Positions 25,967 through 34,543 are shown, counted from the stretch's first letter. The stretch is 64,000 nt of DNA from CAZAMB01 sp964501365 (GCA_964501365.1 CAZCST010000004.1:62001-126000), one strand, 5' to 3'. The notes: generated by a model from the sequence alone, not told the origin. Numbers and translations are program-made.

Positions 25967-27412
25967 CTACGCCGGAGCTAATCCGCCCGCTTCAGGCAGG
26001 ATTGCAGCAGACCGGCTTGCTGCGGGTCCCTTGACGATCGCGGTCATGATGACGTTCCACGTAAACGCCAGCTGTCCGGCGATGATCATGACGCCAGTGA
26101 TTGTGCGCAGGTACCAGAAAGGATATGACGCCTGCAGGGTCGTTTCCCACTGCGAGAGATTTCGCCACATGTATCCCTGGATTAATCCAGCGATGACCAG
26201 GTCGAAGAACATGATCAACATTCCGATGCCCGTAAGCCAGAAATGCCATATGTTCAGGCTGGGTTTCCACCAGCCGCTGGCGCCCAATACGCGCGGAAAC
26301 AAATAGGTCATGCCTCCAAGAATCCAGAAGCCAAACACGCCGAACATCACCAGGTGGGAATGGCCGACGACCCAGTCGCTGAAGTGAATGATCTTTTGAA
26401 ACGTCAGCGTGGCCTGGAATGCACACTGCAGGCACGTGGTGAAGTAAAAGGCCATACCCAGGTAGAACCAGCGGATTGGTAGATTACTTTTCAGGGATTC
26501 CTCACGGTGTCGAATCGTCGCCTGGAAATTGATGATGACCGTTGCCACGACGAACTCGACGGCGATCGTGGAAATAACCGCACCGTACTGCAGGAACATG
26601 GGAATCGGGCTATATAGAAAGTGGTGAATCCCGGTTAGTGGATAAAAGAACGCCAATCCCCAGAATCCAACGAGCGACAGACCATGACTCCAGATCGGTT
26701 TCTTAAGGAGAATCGGAACGAAATAATACATCAGGCCCCAGCCGATGGGCGTAACAAACAACCCAACAAGATCATGAATGAAAAGGCCGATGATCGCTCC
26801 GGATGCAGCGCCGCCGACAAAGTACTGAGGAATGAAACTGCCCATCGCGTAGACGAGGACCGTCCACACGAAAGCGGCCAGGAAATACCACAACGAGACG
26901 TACATCGGCCCGCGAACCTGAAGGATGGGGGAAAGGAAGTTTATCGCAACCAAAACCAGTCCAAGCAAGGCTATTGGATCGATCCAGACTGGAGTCTCGC
27001 CCCATTCCACGGCCTGCGCTTGCCCAACAAGAACTCCCACCACCGTGGCGAGAACAACACCCTGCCACGCGTAGAAAATGAACCATGACAACCAGCGGCT
27101 GAGGACAGGCCGAAGCGTCAGCCGCGGGACCGACCAATGCAGCAGACCTAGAAACGCGTTGGTGATGAATCCGTACGCCACGCCCTGAGTATGCACCAGC
27201 CTCCATCTTCCCGGTGACATGATCTCTGAGCCGGCAAAGAAGTAGCTCTGAACGAGCTGCAACGAGAAAAGGAGGCCTGCAAGCATCGCCACAAGCATGA
27301 ACCCGAGTGCTGCGAGCAGATGCGCGCGAACCAGGGGAATGATCACGAGTTCGTCGAGATCAATTGCCCGCTCTTGCGGTGGTGTGGTTCCACTGATGGC
27401 GTGCGTGGTCAT
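25967..27412 (-). CDS. ccoN: cbb3-type cytochrome c oxidase, catalytic subunit I
   Basis: 481 residues and about 12 transmembrane helices. Candidate ligands are His74 (RLVHTQGVAYGF, low-spin haem b), His213 (FIHDLVGLFVT) and His263/264 (TGIHHFLYSP) for CuB, and His351/353 (VVGHSHLVMFG) for the haems. It reduces oxygen to water with high affinity and pumps protons in the inner membrane. This is the C-family haem-copper oxidase pattern. It is preceded by a dihaem cytochrome gene 14 bases upstream and followed by ccoO. Confidence 0.94.
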   Translation of the reverse strand: MTTHAISGTTPPQERAIDLDELVIIPLVRAHLLAALGFMLVAMLAGLLFSLQLVQSYFFAGSEIMSPGRWRLVHTQGVAYGFITNAFLGLLHWSVPRLTLRPVLSRWLSWFIFYAWQGVVLATVVGVLVGQAQAVEWGETPVWIDPIALLGLVLVAINFLSPILQVRGPMYVSLWYFLAAFVWTVLVYAMGSFIPQYFVGGAASGAIIGLFIHDLVGLFVTPIGWGLMYYFVPILLKKPIWSHGLSLVGFWGLAFFYPLTGIHHFLYSPIPMFLQYGAVISTIAVEFVVATVIINFQATIRHREESLKSNLPIRWFYLGMAFYFTTCLQCAFQATLTFQKIIHFSDWVVGHSHLVMFGVFGFWILGGMTYLFPRVLGASGWWKPSLNIWHFWLTGIGMLIMFFDLVIAGLIQGYMWRNLSQWETTLQASYPFWYLRTITGVMIIAGQLAFTWNVIMTAIVKGPAASRSAAILPEAGGLAPA

Positions 27413-27426
27413 TCGAGCAAAAACTC

Positions 27427-28434
27427 CTATTCCTCGTTGAATTCAACTCCCTTTTCCGGCGCCGTCTGCTCCGGCTTCTTGGCAGGCGCACCGTGCAGGT
27501 AGATTGGAATGGGGCGTTGCCGCACGGCAAATGAGCCTTCAACCAGCAATGCCGGCCGCTGCTGCATCAGACTCTGAACGTAATAGGCCATCGCCCACAG
27601 ATCCTCGGTTCGAGTGAGCGAACCACCGTGCGTGGACTGAAAGTCCATGGAGTCCACCCAGGTCGGCATGGCCGTGCCGCTGATTCCCGCAGCGATGGAC
27701 CGGTACAGGTCCTCGACTGCGAAACCGCCCTTCACAAAATCTCGCCGAAAGTCGGGTGGATAGATCAGGTCGCCATCCTCGTTGGGCTTGACCTCTGATT
27801 CAAAAAGCCCCGGTCGAAATCCGTCGCGCGGCGGGTTTTCCATCTGCACGAGGTATTCGTTGATCTTGGCTTCGGGTATGTACGATGGATGGCAAGTCCA
27901 GCACGTGGCATAGCCATGGTAAACGACTTCTCCCCGTGCAATGGCTTCGGATTTATCGGGTCTTGAAAGGTAGGGGTCATTGACTCGTGGAATCTGCGCC
28001 GCAGGCGCCCGTTCAGTCCATTTGTCCGAGAAGGTCTTGATGTAGGCAATCAGCGCCGTCACTGTACGGTCTGGAAGCAGATCCCACGGCGGCATCGCGC
28101 TGCCTTTGAGACCAACCACAATCGTCCTGCGCAGGTCGGCGTCAGTGGGGAGGCGACCCGACCGGGTGGAACTGAACTTGAACTTTGCATCCTGAAAATT
28201 CCGCGGTGGTGGATGCAGAAAGGCCGCCGCCGGACCCTTTCCATCGCCATTCGGCCCGTGACAACCCGCGCAATACGTCGTGTAGGCGACTCGTCCCTCC
28301 GCAAGAAGCGGATCAGGAGATGATCGGCTGGATGCGGTGCCCGCCGTGCGCGATACGTCCGCATCTTGATCCGGCCCGCAGCCAATCAAGAAAAGCAGGG
28401 AAAGACCAAGCATTTGTGTTCGGAGCGTGATCAT
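27427..28434 (-). CDS. Dihaem cytochrome c lipoprotein, possible CcoP substitute
   Basis: The ATG at 28434 overlaps the upstream stop (ATGA) and opens a lipoprotein signal (LFLIGC, Cys19), giving 335 residues. Two c-haem sites are present: CAGCH (Cys55, Cys58, His59) and CWTCH (Cys178, Cys181, His182). Possible Met ligands are in GSAMPPW and GTAMPTW. Canonical CcoP is also dihaem but has an N-terminal transmembrane helix and follows ccoO. Here the gene precedes ccoN and is lipid-anchored. No other ccoP is present in the operon, so I infer that this protein feeds CcoO. Confidence 0.82.
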   Translation of the reverse strand: MITLRTQMLGLSLLFLIGCGPDQDADVSRTAGTASSRSSPDPLLAEGRVAYTTYCAGCHGPNGDGKGPAAAFLHPPPRNFQDAKFKFSSTRSGRLPTDADLRRTIVVGLKGSAMPPWDLLPDRTVTALIAYIKTFSDKWTERAPAAQIPRVNDPYLSRPDKSEAIARGEVVYHGYATCWTCHPSYIPEAKINEYLVQMENPPRDGFRPGLFESEVKPNEDGDLIYPPDFRRDFVKGGFAVEDLYRSIAAGISGTAMPTWVDSMDFQSTHGGSLTRTEDLWAMAYYVQSLMQQRPALLVEGSFAVRQRPIPIYLHGAPAKKPEQTAPEKGVEFNEE

Positions 28435-29060
28435 CGCGAGGTCTCCCTTTGCCTCACCTGCCCCGAAGGAGGCGTAAAACGGGCCCAATGGCTCATGAGG
28501 AAAATGGTCCATCCAAACACCAGGTGGGTCGTGACGGCCACGAAAATCGGAATCTGATCCACAATCCAGCGGCCTCCGATGAGCGCGGGTTGAAGCCAGT
28601 ACAGCAGTCCGTAATAGTTGATGATCCACACGCCAACTCCCAGCGCGCTGGAGGCGAGAAACCGAACCATCGTCGATGACCGGGAGAAATATCGCGTCAA
28701 AACGATGTGAAACGGGATTCCGCCGATCGTGCCTGTGCAGAGATACAGGCAGCAACCGGCCGCGAGGGCGAAGCCGCTATCCAGGGTCAACGCTTTCTCA
28801 CCCAGCGGAAACGTGAGGTAGACGCGAATCAGCTCGAGGGGATGCTTGTTCAGCATTGCGGCGCCGACGACGTTGAAGAGAAGGCTCGCTGCCGACGCGA
28901 TCAATCCCAGGACCATCCCCGCCATCAAGTTGTAGGCGCCGTAATATTGAGTTGGAGGCCAGGGCGGCTCCACGCGACGCGGCTGGTCCAGCTCTTCTTC
29001 CAGCCGGACAAGGCGCTGGCGAAGCTGATCGAGTTCTAATATGCGGGTTTGCTCCTCCAT
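28431..29060 (-). CDS. Four-span membrane protein in the cbb3 operon
   Basis: I choose the ATG at 29060 (209 residues) because the longer frame to 29258 would run 155 bases into rrf2. A short coiled-coil-like N-terminus (RILELDQLRQRLVRLEEEL) precedes about four hydrophobic helices (MVLGLIASAASLLFNVVGAA, ALAAGCCLYLCTGTIGGIPF, FLASSALGVGVWIINYYGLL, IFVAVTTHLVFGWTIFL). Family unrecognised; the His in VTTHLVFGW could bind haem. Position between regulator and cytochrome, with start/stop overlap to the latter, ties it to the oxidase. Confidence 0.7.
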   Translation of the reverse strand: MEEQTRILELDQLRQRLVRLEEELDQPRRVEPPWPPTQYYGAYNLMAGMVLGLIASAASLLFNVVGAAMLNKHPLELIRVYLTFPLGEKALTLDSGFALAAGCCLYLCTGTIGGIPFHIVLTRYFSRSSTMVRFLASSALGVGVWIINYYGLLYWLQPALIGGRWIVDQIPIFVAVTTHLVFGWTIFLMSHWARFTPPSGQVRQRETSR

Positions 29061-29103
29061 GCATCCCTCTAGAACATTACTGAATTCGGGCCGAAGAGGA
29101 TGA

Positions 29104-29643
29104 TCATGTTCGCCTTCTCCGACCTTTCGCGATTCCTTGTCGCCTGGCTCTACGAGACGTTTTTGTTGCCGAAGCAGTGGGGCGGTTATCCTCGCTTTTG
29201 TTGTTGAGTCCCGAAAATCCCGAAATAGCGCCACGATGTCGTTCGAACTTCGCGACATCGCGCAGCGTCAGCTTTTCCAAAAAAGACCGCAGTCTCATCC
29301 GTTCGGAGACGCAAAGAGTATGGGCTGGACATGCGCGCTCTTCCGAGCACTGTGCAAAACCCAGCATGCATCCTCCGAGCCAGCTTTCTCCTTCGACGGC
29401 ATCGGCGATTTCCGCGATCGAAACCTGGGCTGCCGGGCGTGTAAGCCTGAACCCGCCACGATAACCCCGTTTTGCGTGTATGACACCTGCTTTGGTCAGC
29501 GCATGCAGAATCTTGGCGAGGTAAGGACCAGGGACTTCGACCGTTCCAACGATGTCTTTGAGGAGAATCCATCGCTCTGCGGCGTCGTCCAGGCAACTCA
29601 ATGCGAGAATTGCGTACCCGGCGGTTCGTGAAAGTGCCAGCAT
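29104..29643 (-). CDS. Rrf2-family transcriptional regulator, probably Fe-S
   Basis: 179 residues. An N-terminal winged helix-turn-helix (LSRTAGYAILALSCL, then VPGPYLAKILHALTKAGVIHAKRGYRGGF) is typical of Rrf2. Four Cys at 92, 99, 105 and 111 match the region that binds a [2Fe-2S] or [4Fe-4S] cluster in IscR, NsrR and RirA. A basic tail (RRARRQGIAKGRRRR) extends beyond the family's usual end. As first gene of the oxidase operon it probably senses iron, NO or redox state and controls the operon. A palindrome overlapping the predicted promoter is a likely operator. Confidence 0.85.
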   Translation of the reverse strand: MLALSRTAGYAILALSCLDDAAERWILLKDIVGTVEVPGPYLAKILHALTKAGVIHAKRGYRGGFRLTRPAAQVSIAEIADAVEGESWLGGCMLGFAQCSEERACPAHTLCVSERMRLRSFLEKLTLRDVAKFERHRGAISGFSGLNNKSEDNRPTASATKTSRRARRQGIAKGRRRRT

Positions 29644-29779
29644 GCGTTTGGCCGGACAATATTCCCATGGTTTTCGGCGTCTGCGTCATGTTCTCGAGTC
29701 GTTTGGCTCGTAACACGTAACGATCCAATAGGGACAAGAAATAGTTCCTGATGGTTCGCAATCCGGCCGTCAGGGCGGC

Positions 29780-29820
29780 AATTTACCGATTGACGATATG
29801 CTTGTCAAGAATTTTCTTGA
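29780..29820 (-). promoter_or_regulatory. Predicted promoter and operator of the rrf2-cbb3 operon
   Basis: On the minus strand TTGACA (29809-29804) is followed 18 bases later by TAAATT (29785-29780). The perfect inverted repeat TCAAGAA-TT-TTCTTGA at 29805-29820 covers the -35 box, where a bound repressor would block polymerase. It lies about 140-180 bases upstream of rrf2. No second copy was noticed in the window. Confidence 0.55.
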
Positions 29821-30097
29821 TACTTCTACCATGTATTCGTAGCTTCGCACCGCCAGAGCATTCTGTTGCACAATTGATAACGACTTAGAGCACGGGCAGG
29901 TCATTGCCTACATTCTGACCGCCCGCGCGCTGATGATAAATTCGCAGCGTCAACAAATTGTCCCGACAGTTGGCGTTGAAGAGGCCCGGCATTCTGAACC
30001 CGCTGACTTTGTTTGGTCTCGGCATCGAATGGGCTTGCGCGAAAATCCGAGTGGAATTGAAAGTTGTGATTTGGGCCGACGAGTCGCTCAAAACATG

Positions 30098-30132
30098 GAG
30101 GTCGTTGGTTCGAGTTCAACCCCTGCTAATGC
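30098..30132 (+). repeat. Partial duplicate of the tRNA-fMet 3' half
   Basis: 35 bases match 12517-12551 at 33 positions, from the end of the anticodon stem through the acceptor 3' strand and four bases beyond the tRNA. Both differences are C-to-T. There is no 5' half, so it is not a functional tRNA. Its extent is like an attachment site left by integration at a tRNA. Confidence 0.8.
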
Positions 30133-30145
30133 TTGTGTGAAACGG

Positions 30146-30171
30146 ACTTGCGATAACGCGAGTCTCTTTTC
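30146..30171 (+). terminator. Hairpin with T-run after the tRNA fragment
   Basis: GACTTGCG / CGCGAGTC (one G-U pair) with an ATAA loop, then TCTTTT. It mirrors the arrangement at the intact tRNA, though the sequence differs. Confidence 0.5.
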
Positions 30172-30553
30172 TCGCTGGTATTCACTGGGTTGCACTTCTG
30201 TTCGTACCTGAAGTTGGCCCGCAACACCCCCTCAAGGCAATAGCCTGTCGCGGAGTCTTACATGTTGCCAAATTCATGAGGATGCCGGCCGCGATCGACG
30301 CGCAGCTTTCGATCGATACGGCGTCGAAAAATCCATCGAATTCTTCGCAAACATCCTCGAAGCCTTCGTCGATTGCCCTCAGTCTTTGCACCGACACCTC
30401 GGGGCCTTGAACGAGCGAATGACATCTTTTTACTTGCGGGATTTTGCCATTGGGCCCGGTCCGGCTTCACCGAGTTGCAATTGTTTCATCCGACAGAGCT
30501 AGGATGCACGTACATACGAAAAGGTGTGACCAATATGCCAGGAGCGTGATGTC

Positions 30554-32008
30554 ATGAGGCTTGCCGCGAAGTTTGCATTGACGATTCTGCTGGTCATGGC
30601 GACGGTTCTGTCTCTAAACGGACTTGTCATGCTTCAACGTGAGCAAGCCCTGTTTGCCAGCGACATGCGGAGCGATTCACGACTGCTCGGAGAAGCGCTG
30701 GCGGGCGCGCTGCAGAGGGTGTGGCAGAGTTCCGGTGAAAAGACCGTCCTTGAACTCGTCCGGGGAGCCAACAAAAGCGAACATCAGGTGCGCATTCGCT
30801 GGGTCTGGCTGGACGCACCGCCTGGCGATGAATTCGAGCCGCACGTTGGTTCTCGGGACCTCCAGACGCTTTCCCCTTCGACTAAAATTGCCGATTTCGA
30901 AGGCGCTGAAGGCGGAAATAAATATCTATACACCTATGCCTTGGTAACCACCAACGGTGAACACACCGGAGCCTTGGAACTCGCAGAATCGTTCGGCGCA
31001 CGGGACCGTTATGTTCGCGCAACAAAAAAAAGCGTTCTTGTGCTCGCCGCAATCATGATTGGCTTATCCACGGGGTCGGCGATGCTCCTGGGTGTTTGGT
31101 TTGTCGGCCGGCCTGTACGTATGTTGAGTAACGCAGCGTCGAGAATCGCCTCCGGTGATCTCAGCGCCAGGGTCCATATTCGTCAGAGCGATGAATTGGG
31201 GACGCTCGCAGAGAATGTCAACACAATGTGCGACTGCTTGGCGCTGGCTCGAGCTGAGATCCTGGCGGAAACATCGGCCCGAGTGCAGGTTGTGGAACAA
31301 TTGCGGCAGGCGGACCGACTCCGCACCGTGGGGCAGTTGACAGCGGGAATCGCGCATGAACTCGGCACGCCGCTCAACGTGGTCTGGGCGCGAGCCAAGA
31401 TGATTGCCGATGGCGAAGTTGTCGGAATGGATGTCAGGGACAACGCCGAAATCATTGTCAAGGAATCGGCCCGCATCACCAGGATCATCCGACAGTTGCT
31501 TGATTTTGCGCGTCCGCACAAGCCCACGAAGACTCAGCTTGATCTTCGGCGGATCGTGGAACACACGCTCCACCTGCTCGAGCCGACCGCTCGAAAGCGA
31601 GGTGTGACCCTCGACTCCGCAGTGACCGAATCCGTACTCGCGGAAGCGGACGGTGATCAAATTCAGCAAGTGCTATCCAACCTCCTGCTCAACGCCATGC
31701 AGGCGATGCCCAGGGGAGGCCCGATTTCCGTCCGGTTGCACACCCGCTGCGTGCGTCCCCCGGCCGGACTCGGAGATTTGGAGGCGCAATACGCCTGTCT
31801 TTCCGTGCACGATGCAGGGGCCGGCATTCCGCCGGAAAACCTCGAACGAGTGTTTGAACCGTTTTTTACAACCAAAGATGTCGGTGAAGGTACAGGGCTG
31901 GGTCTGTCGATCGCCCTGGGTATGATCAAGGAGCACGGAGGCTGGATCGAAGTTGAGAGCAAAGTCGGCGAAGGCTCCTGCTTTTCCATCTATCTACCGT
32001 TACGGTGA
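30554..32008 (+). CDS. Membrane sensor histidine kinase (NtrB-like pair partner)
   Basis: 484 residues. Transmembrane helices at about 8-27 and 160-183 enclose a periplasmic sensor region of about 130 residues with no domain I recognise. HAMP (about 184-236) comes next, then the HisKA helix with His268 in IAHELGTPLN and the ATPase domain with N box (LLNAMQAM), DAGAGIPP and the GLGLS region (GEGTGLGLSIA). Autophosphorylation and transfer to the adjacent sigma-54 activator are expected; the genes are four bases apart. The input signal is unknown. Confidence 0.9.
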   Translation: MRLAAKFALTILLVMATVLSLNGLVMLQREQALFASDMRSDSRLLGEALAGALQRVWQSSGEKTVLELVRGANKSEHQVRIRWVWLDAPPGDEFEPHVGSRDLQTLSPSTKIADFEGAEGGNKYLYTYALVTTNGEHTGALELAESFGARDRYVRATKKSVLVLAAIMIGLSTGSAMLLGVWFVGRPVRMLSNAASRIASGDLSARVHIRQSDELGTLAENVNTMCDCLALARAEILAETSARVQVVEQLRQADRLRTVGQLTAGIAHELGTPLNVVWARAKMIADGEVVGMDVRDNAEIIVKESARITRIIRQLLDFARPHKPTKTQLDLRRIVEHTLHLLEPTARKRGVTLDSAVTESVLAEADGDQIQQVLSNLLLNAMQAMPRGGPISVRLHTRCVRPPAGLGDLEAQYACLSVHDAGAGIPPENLERVFEPFFTTKDVGEGTGLGLSIALGMIKEHGGWIEVESKVGEGSCFSIYLPLR

Positions 32009-32012
32009 CCAG

Positions 32013-33389
32013 ATGCGCGGACGCATTTTGATTGTCGATGACGACTCCAGTCTTCGCGACTTGCTCGTCGCGGGACTCACGCGACGCGAGTTCCAGCCCC
32101 TAGCCGTGGCGAGCGCCGAAGAGGCGCTTTCTACGCTGGGTTCCCACCAATTCGACACGGTTGTGACGGATCTCAACCTTCGCGGCATGAACGGCCTGAG
32201 TCTGTGTGAGCGCATCGCGGGAAGTCATCCGCATCTCCCTGTCGTCGTCATCACGGCTTTCGGGAGCCTCGAATCGGCAGTCGGAGCGATCCGCGCCGGG
32301 GCATACGATTTTGTAACCAAGCCGATTGACACCGATGCACTGGCAATGATTCTCGACCGGTCGGTTCGGTTCCGCGGGCTTCAGGAAGAGGTCAAACGCC
32401 TCCAAACCAGACTCTCCGAACGGAGCCATTATCAGGACCTCATTGGCGACAGCCCTGCGATGCATCGCGTTTTTGAACTGATCACCAAATTGACCGATTC
32501 CGAGGCGACTGTGCTCATTACAGGAGAAACCGGCACTGGAAAGGAGCTGGTTGCCCGCGCACTGCATCGCGGCAGTCGCAGGAAAGATAAGCCGTTCGTC
32601 GCGGTAAACTGTGCCGGCGTCCCCGAAGCTCTTCTTGAAAGTGAGCTATTTGGACACGCCAAGGGGGCGTTCACAGATGCTCGTACGGCCAGGCGGGGAC
32701 TCTTCATGGAGGCCGACGGCGGAACGCTTTTTCTTGACGAAATCGGCTGCATGCCGCTGAGTCTGCAGCCCAAGCTCCTTCGTGCGCTGCAGGAGCGGCG
32801 AATCCGTCCCGTCGGTGCGGACAGCGAATCGCCGGTTGATGTTCGATTCATTGCGGCCACAAACCGCGACATCGAAAGCGCCGCGGCCGACGGATCATTT
32901 CGAGAGGACCTGTTCTTTCGTGTTAACGTGGTTCACATTCCGCTGCCTCCGCTGCGGAGTCGGGGCAACGACGTGCTGGTGCTCGCTCAACAGTTCATCG
33001 AACGATTCGCCGCCAGGGCGGAAAGGCGTGTCGCCGGGCTATCGGCCCAGGCGGCGGAGAAACTTCTGTCGTACTCCTGGCCAGGCAACGTGCGTGAGCT
33101 TCAGAACTGCATCGAACGTGCAATTGCACTAACCGGCTACGAACAGCTCACCGTTGAAGACCTTCCCGAGAAGATTCGCAACTATTCCCGATCCCACGTC
33201 CTCATTGCCAGCGATGACCCAATGGAACTGGCCTCGCTGGAAGAAGTCGAAAGACGCTACATCCTCCGCGTATTGGAGGCCGTTGGCGGAAACAAGAGCC
33301 AGGCTGCGACGATCCTGGGGCTCGACCGCAAGACGCTCTATCGCAAGTTGGAGCGATATGAGGCGCCGCCAACGACAATTGACAATTGA
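32013..33389 (+). CDS. Sigma-54-dependent response regulator (NtrC family)
   Basis: Starting at ATG 32013 it has 458 residues: a receiver with Asp53 (VVTDLNLRG), an AAA+ domain with Walker A GETGTGKE (about 171-178) and Walker B LDEIG (241-245), and a Fis-type helix-turn-helix (GNKSQAATILGLDRKTLYRKL). The sigma-54 contact loop reads GAFTDA (218-223) instead of GAFTGA. Phosphorylated protein should bind upstream palindromes and open sigma-54 promoters. A fitting promoter with two palindromes lies just downstream, ahead of the receiver-only gene. Confidence 0.92.
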   Translation: MRGRILIVDDDSSLRDLLVAGLTRREFQPLAVASAEEALSTLGSHQFDTVVTDLNLRGMNGLSLCERIAGSHPHLPVVVITAFGSLESAVGAIRAGAYDFVTKPIDTDALAMILDRSVRFRGLQEEVKRLQTRLSERSHYQDLIGDSPAMHRVFELITKLTDSEATVLITGETGTGKELVARALHRGSRRKDKPFVAVNCAGVPEALLESELFGHAKGAFTDARTARRGLFMEADGGTLFLDEIGCMPLSLQPKLLRALQERRIRPVGADSESPVDVRFIAATNRDIESAAADGSFREDLFFRVNVVHIPLPPLRSRGNDVLVLAQQFIERFAARAERRVAGLSAQAAEKLLSYSWPGNVRELQNCIERAIALTGYEQLTVEDLPEKIRNYSRSHVLIASDDPMELASLEEVERRYILRVLEAVGGNKSQAATILGLDRKTLYRKLERYEAPPTTIDN

Positions 33390-33492
33390 TGAGGGACGAG
33401 AGCCTGTCCCGTAGAACTTTGTCGATCGCCGTCACTGATGCGTCACACGCGTTGCGAGAAACACAGAAGTATCTTCGAACGAAGATCCATTC

Positions 33493-33509
33493 TGGGGCAT
33501 TCTGCCCCA
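33493..33509. promoter_or_regulatory. Upstream activator palindrome 1
   Basis: Perfect TGGGGCA-TTC-TGCCCCA, centred about 185 bases before the predicted sigma-54 transcription start, a usual enhancer distance. Confidence 0.6.
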
Positions 33510-33599
33510 ACCGCCAAAATGCCACGACGTCTCAATACATTCGAATTCAGCGGAATGCCGCACCAGACCTGGCGAAGTCAATTCGGCGCGTGAGGTGAG

Positions 33600-33616
33600 T
33601 GGGGCAATTTGCCGCG
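33600..33616. promoter_or_regulatory. Upstream activator palindrome 2
   Basis: TGGGGCA-ATT-TGCCGCG has the same arm and spacing as palindrome 1, with two changes in the right arm. It is centred about 78 bases before the predicted start. The two sites are 107 bases apart. Confidence 0.5.
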
Positions 33617-33659
33617 CGCGTCTTCCATGCCGCCCCCCAAAAATGGCGCTGGCACACCC

Positions 33660-33676
33660 TGGCACGATTACTGCTA
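33660..33676 (+). promoter_or_regulatory. Sigma-54 (-24/-12) promoter
   Basis: TGGCACG-ATTA-CTGCTA fits the TGGCACG-N4-TTGCW consensus with one change, and GG to GC spacing is exactly ten. Predicted start is near 33686, 65 bases before the receiver gene. Confidence 0.75.
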
Positions 33677-33750
33677 CCCAAGTGTTTCGAAAGATGGGGG
33701 TCGAGATCGATGCGATCACGACGAACCACGCGAAAAGAGTGAGACATACC

Positions 33751-34239
33751 ATGATTGCAACGATGCATGACACGATCAGCCCAAACAAGCGAGAAGAGCC
33801 TGTGACCATGAGCCACCGCGATAGAGACGACGTGCAAGCCGAACGCCGGGCCCCCCGCATCCTGCTCGCCGAGGACGATCTGGAGATGAGACGGTTCCTG
33901 GCGTTCGCGCTTCGCATGGACGGCTATGAGGTGTTCGAGTTTGCCAGCGGCGTGGAAGTACTCGATCGCATCGGGCCCTACCTGTACAACGGAATGGAAT
34001 TTGATGTCGACTTGATCATTTCGGACATCCGTATGCCGGGAGCCGATGGATTGGAAATCCTTTCCGGCCTGGGAATGTGTGACGGAGCCCCTCCGGTCAT
34101 TCTGATCACCGCATTCGGCGATCATCAGACGCATATCGACGCCGAGCGGCTGGGCGCCATCGAACTCATCGACAAGCCCTTCGACGTGAACGAACTTCGC
34201 GCAGTGTTGCGGCGCGTGCTGCCACCACGGAGTAAATGA
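33751..34239 (+). CDS. Receiver-only response regulator
   Basis: From ATG 33751 there are 162 residues (other ATGs at 33763 and 33808 are possible; upstream extension lies across the promoter). A single CheY-like receiver is complete: acidic pocket EDD at 41-43, phospho-acceptor Asp92 (LIISDIRMPG), Thr120 (ILITAFG) and Lys142 (DKPF). No output domain is present. It sits behind a sigma-54 promoter with activator palindromes, so it is probably induced by the two-component pair upstream and then acts as a phosphate sink, feedback element or protein-binding switch. Confidence 0.85.
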   Translation: MIATMHDTISPNKREEPVTMSHRDRDDVQAERRAPRILLAEDDLEMRRFLAFALRMDGYEVFEFASGVEVLDRIGPYLYNGMEFDVDLIISDIRMPGADGLEILSGLGMCDGAPPVILITAFGDHQTHIDAERLGAIELIDKPFDVNELRAVLRRVLPPRSK

Positions 34240-34258
34240 AGAAAAGGAGAAATGACCC

Positions 34259-34543
34259 ATGGCAACGCAAACCAAGTACGAGAATTTCTTACGTGGCGAA
34301 TCCAGAACCCTGGAGGCTCCGCTGGCCTTTGACGCCATTCGCGAACCTGGGGTCTATGTGTGCCATTGGAGCGGGCACCTGTTGCGCATACCCAAGGAGA
34401 CAATTTCCATCTCCCATGCAGGACGAATGAGTCTCGTTTCCAATGAAAAGCCACTGGTAACGCGGATCGGAAGTGATCCGGACATGCCAGTGACAAAGGC
34501 CAGGGTGATTGCAAGAGAGGCAGGTCTTTCGATCACGTTCTAA
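34259..34543 (+). CDS. Small protein of unknown function downstream of the receiver gene
   Basis: 94 residues with a strong AAGGAG ribosome site and a start 20 bases after the receiver stop, so it is almost certainly in the sigma-54 operon. Soluble and mixed in composition. A central segment (EPGVYVCHWSGHLLRIPKETISISHAG) has one Cys and several His that could bind metal, but no family is recognised. The ending REAGLSITF is hydrophobic. Function unknown. Confidence 0.75.
   Translation: MATQTKYENFLRGESRTLEAPLAFDAIREPGVYVCHWSGHLLRIPKETISISHAGRMSLVSNEKPLVTRIGSDPDMPVTKARVIAREAGLSITF

Larger units (their letters stand above)
29821..30553. other. Intergenic region with a tRNA scar
   Basis: About 730 bases between the rrf2 promoter and the histidine kinase gene. 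Apart from the tRNA-fMet fragment (30098-30132) and a hairpin after it, I see no gene; short frames here lack ribosome sites. Confidence 0.5.

Noticed and set aside
30098..30132. A second tRNA gene
   Set aside because: Only the 3' half is present; no D-arm, anticodon or 5' acceptor strand.
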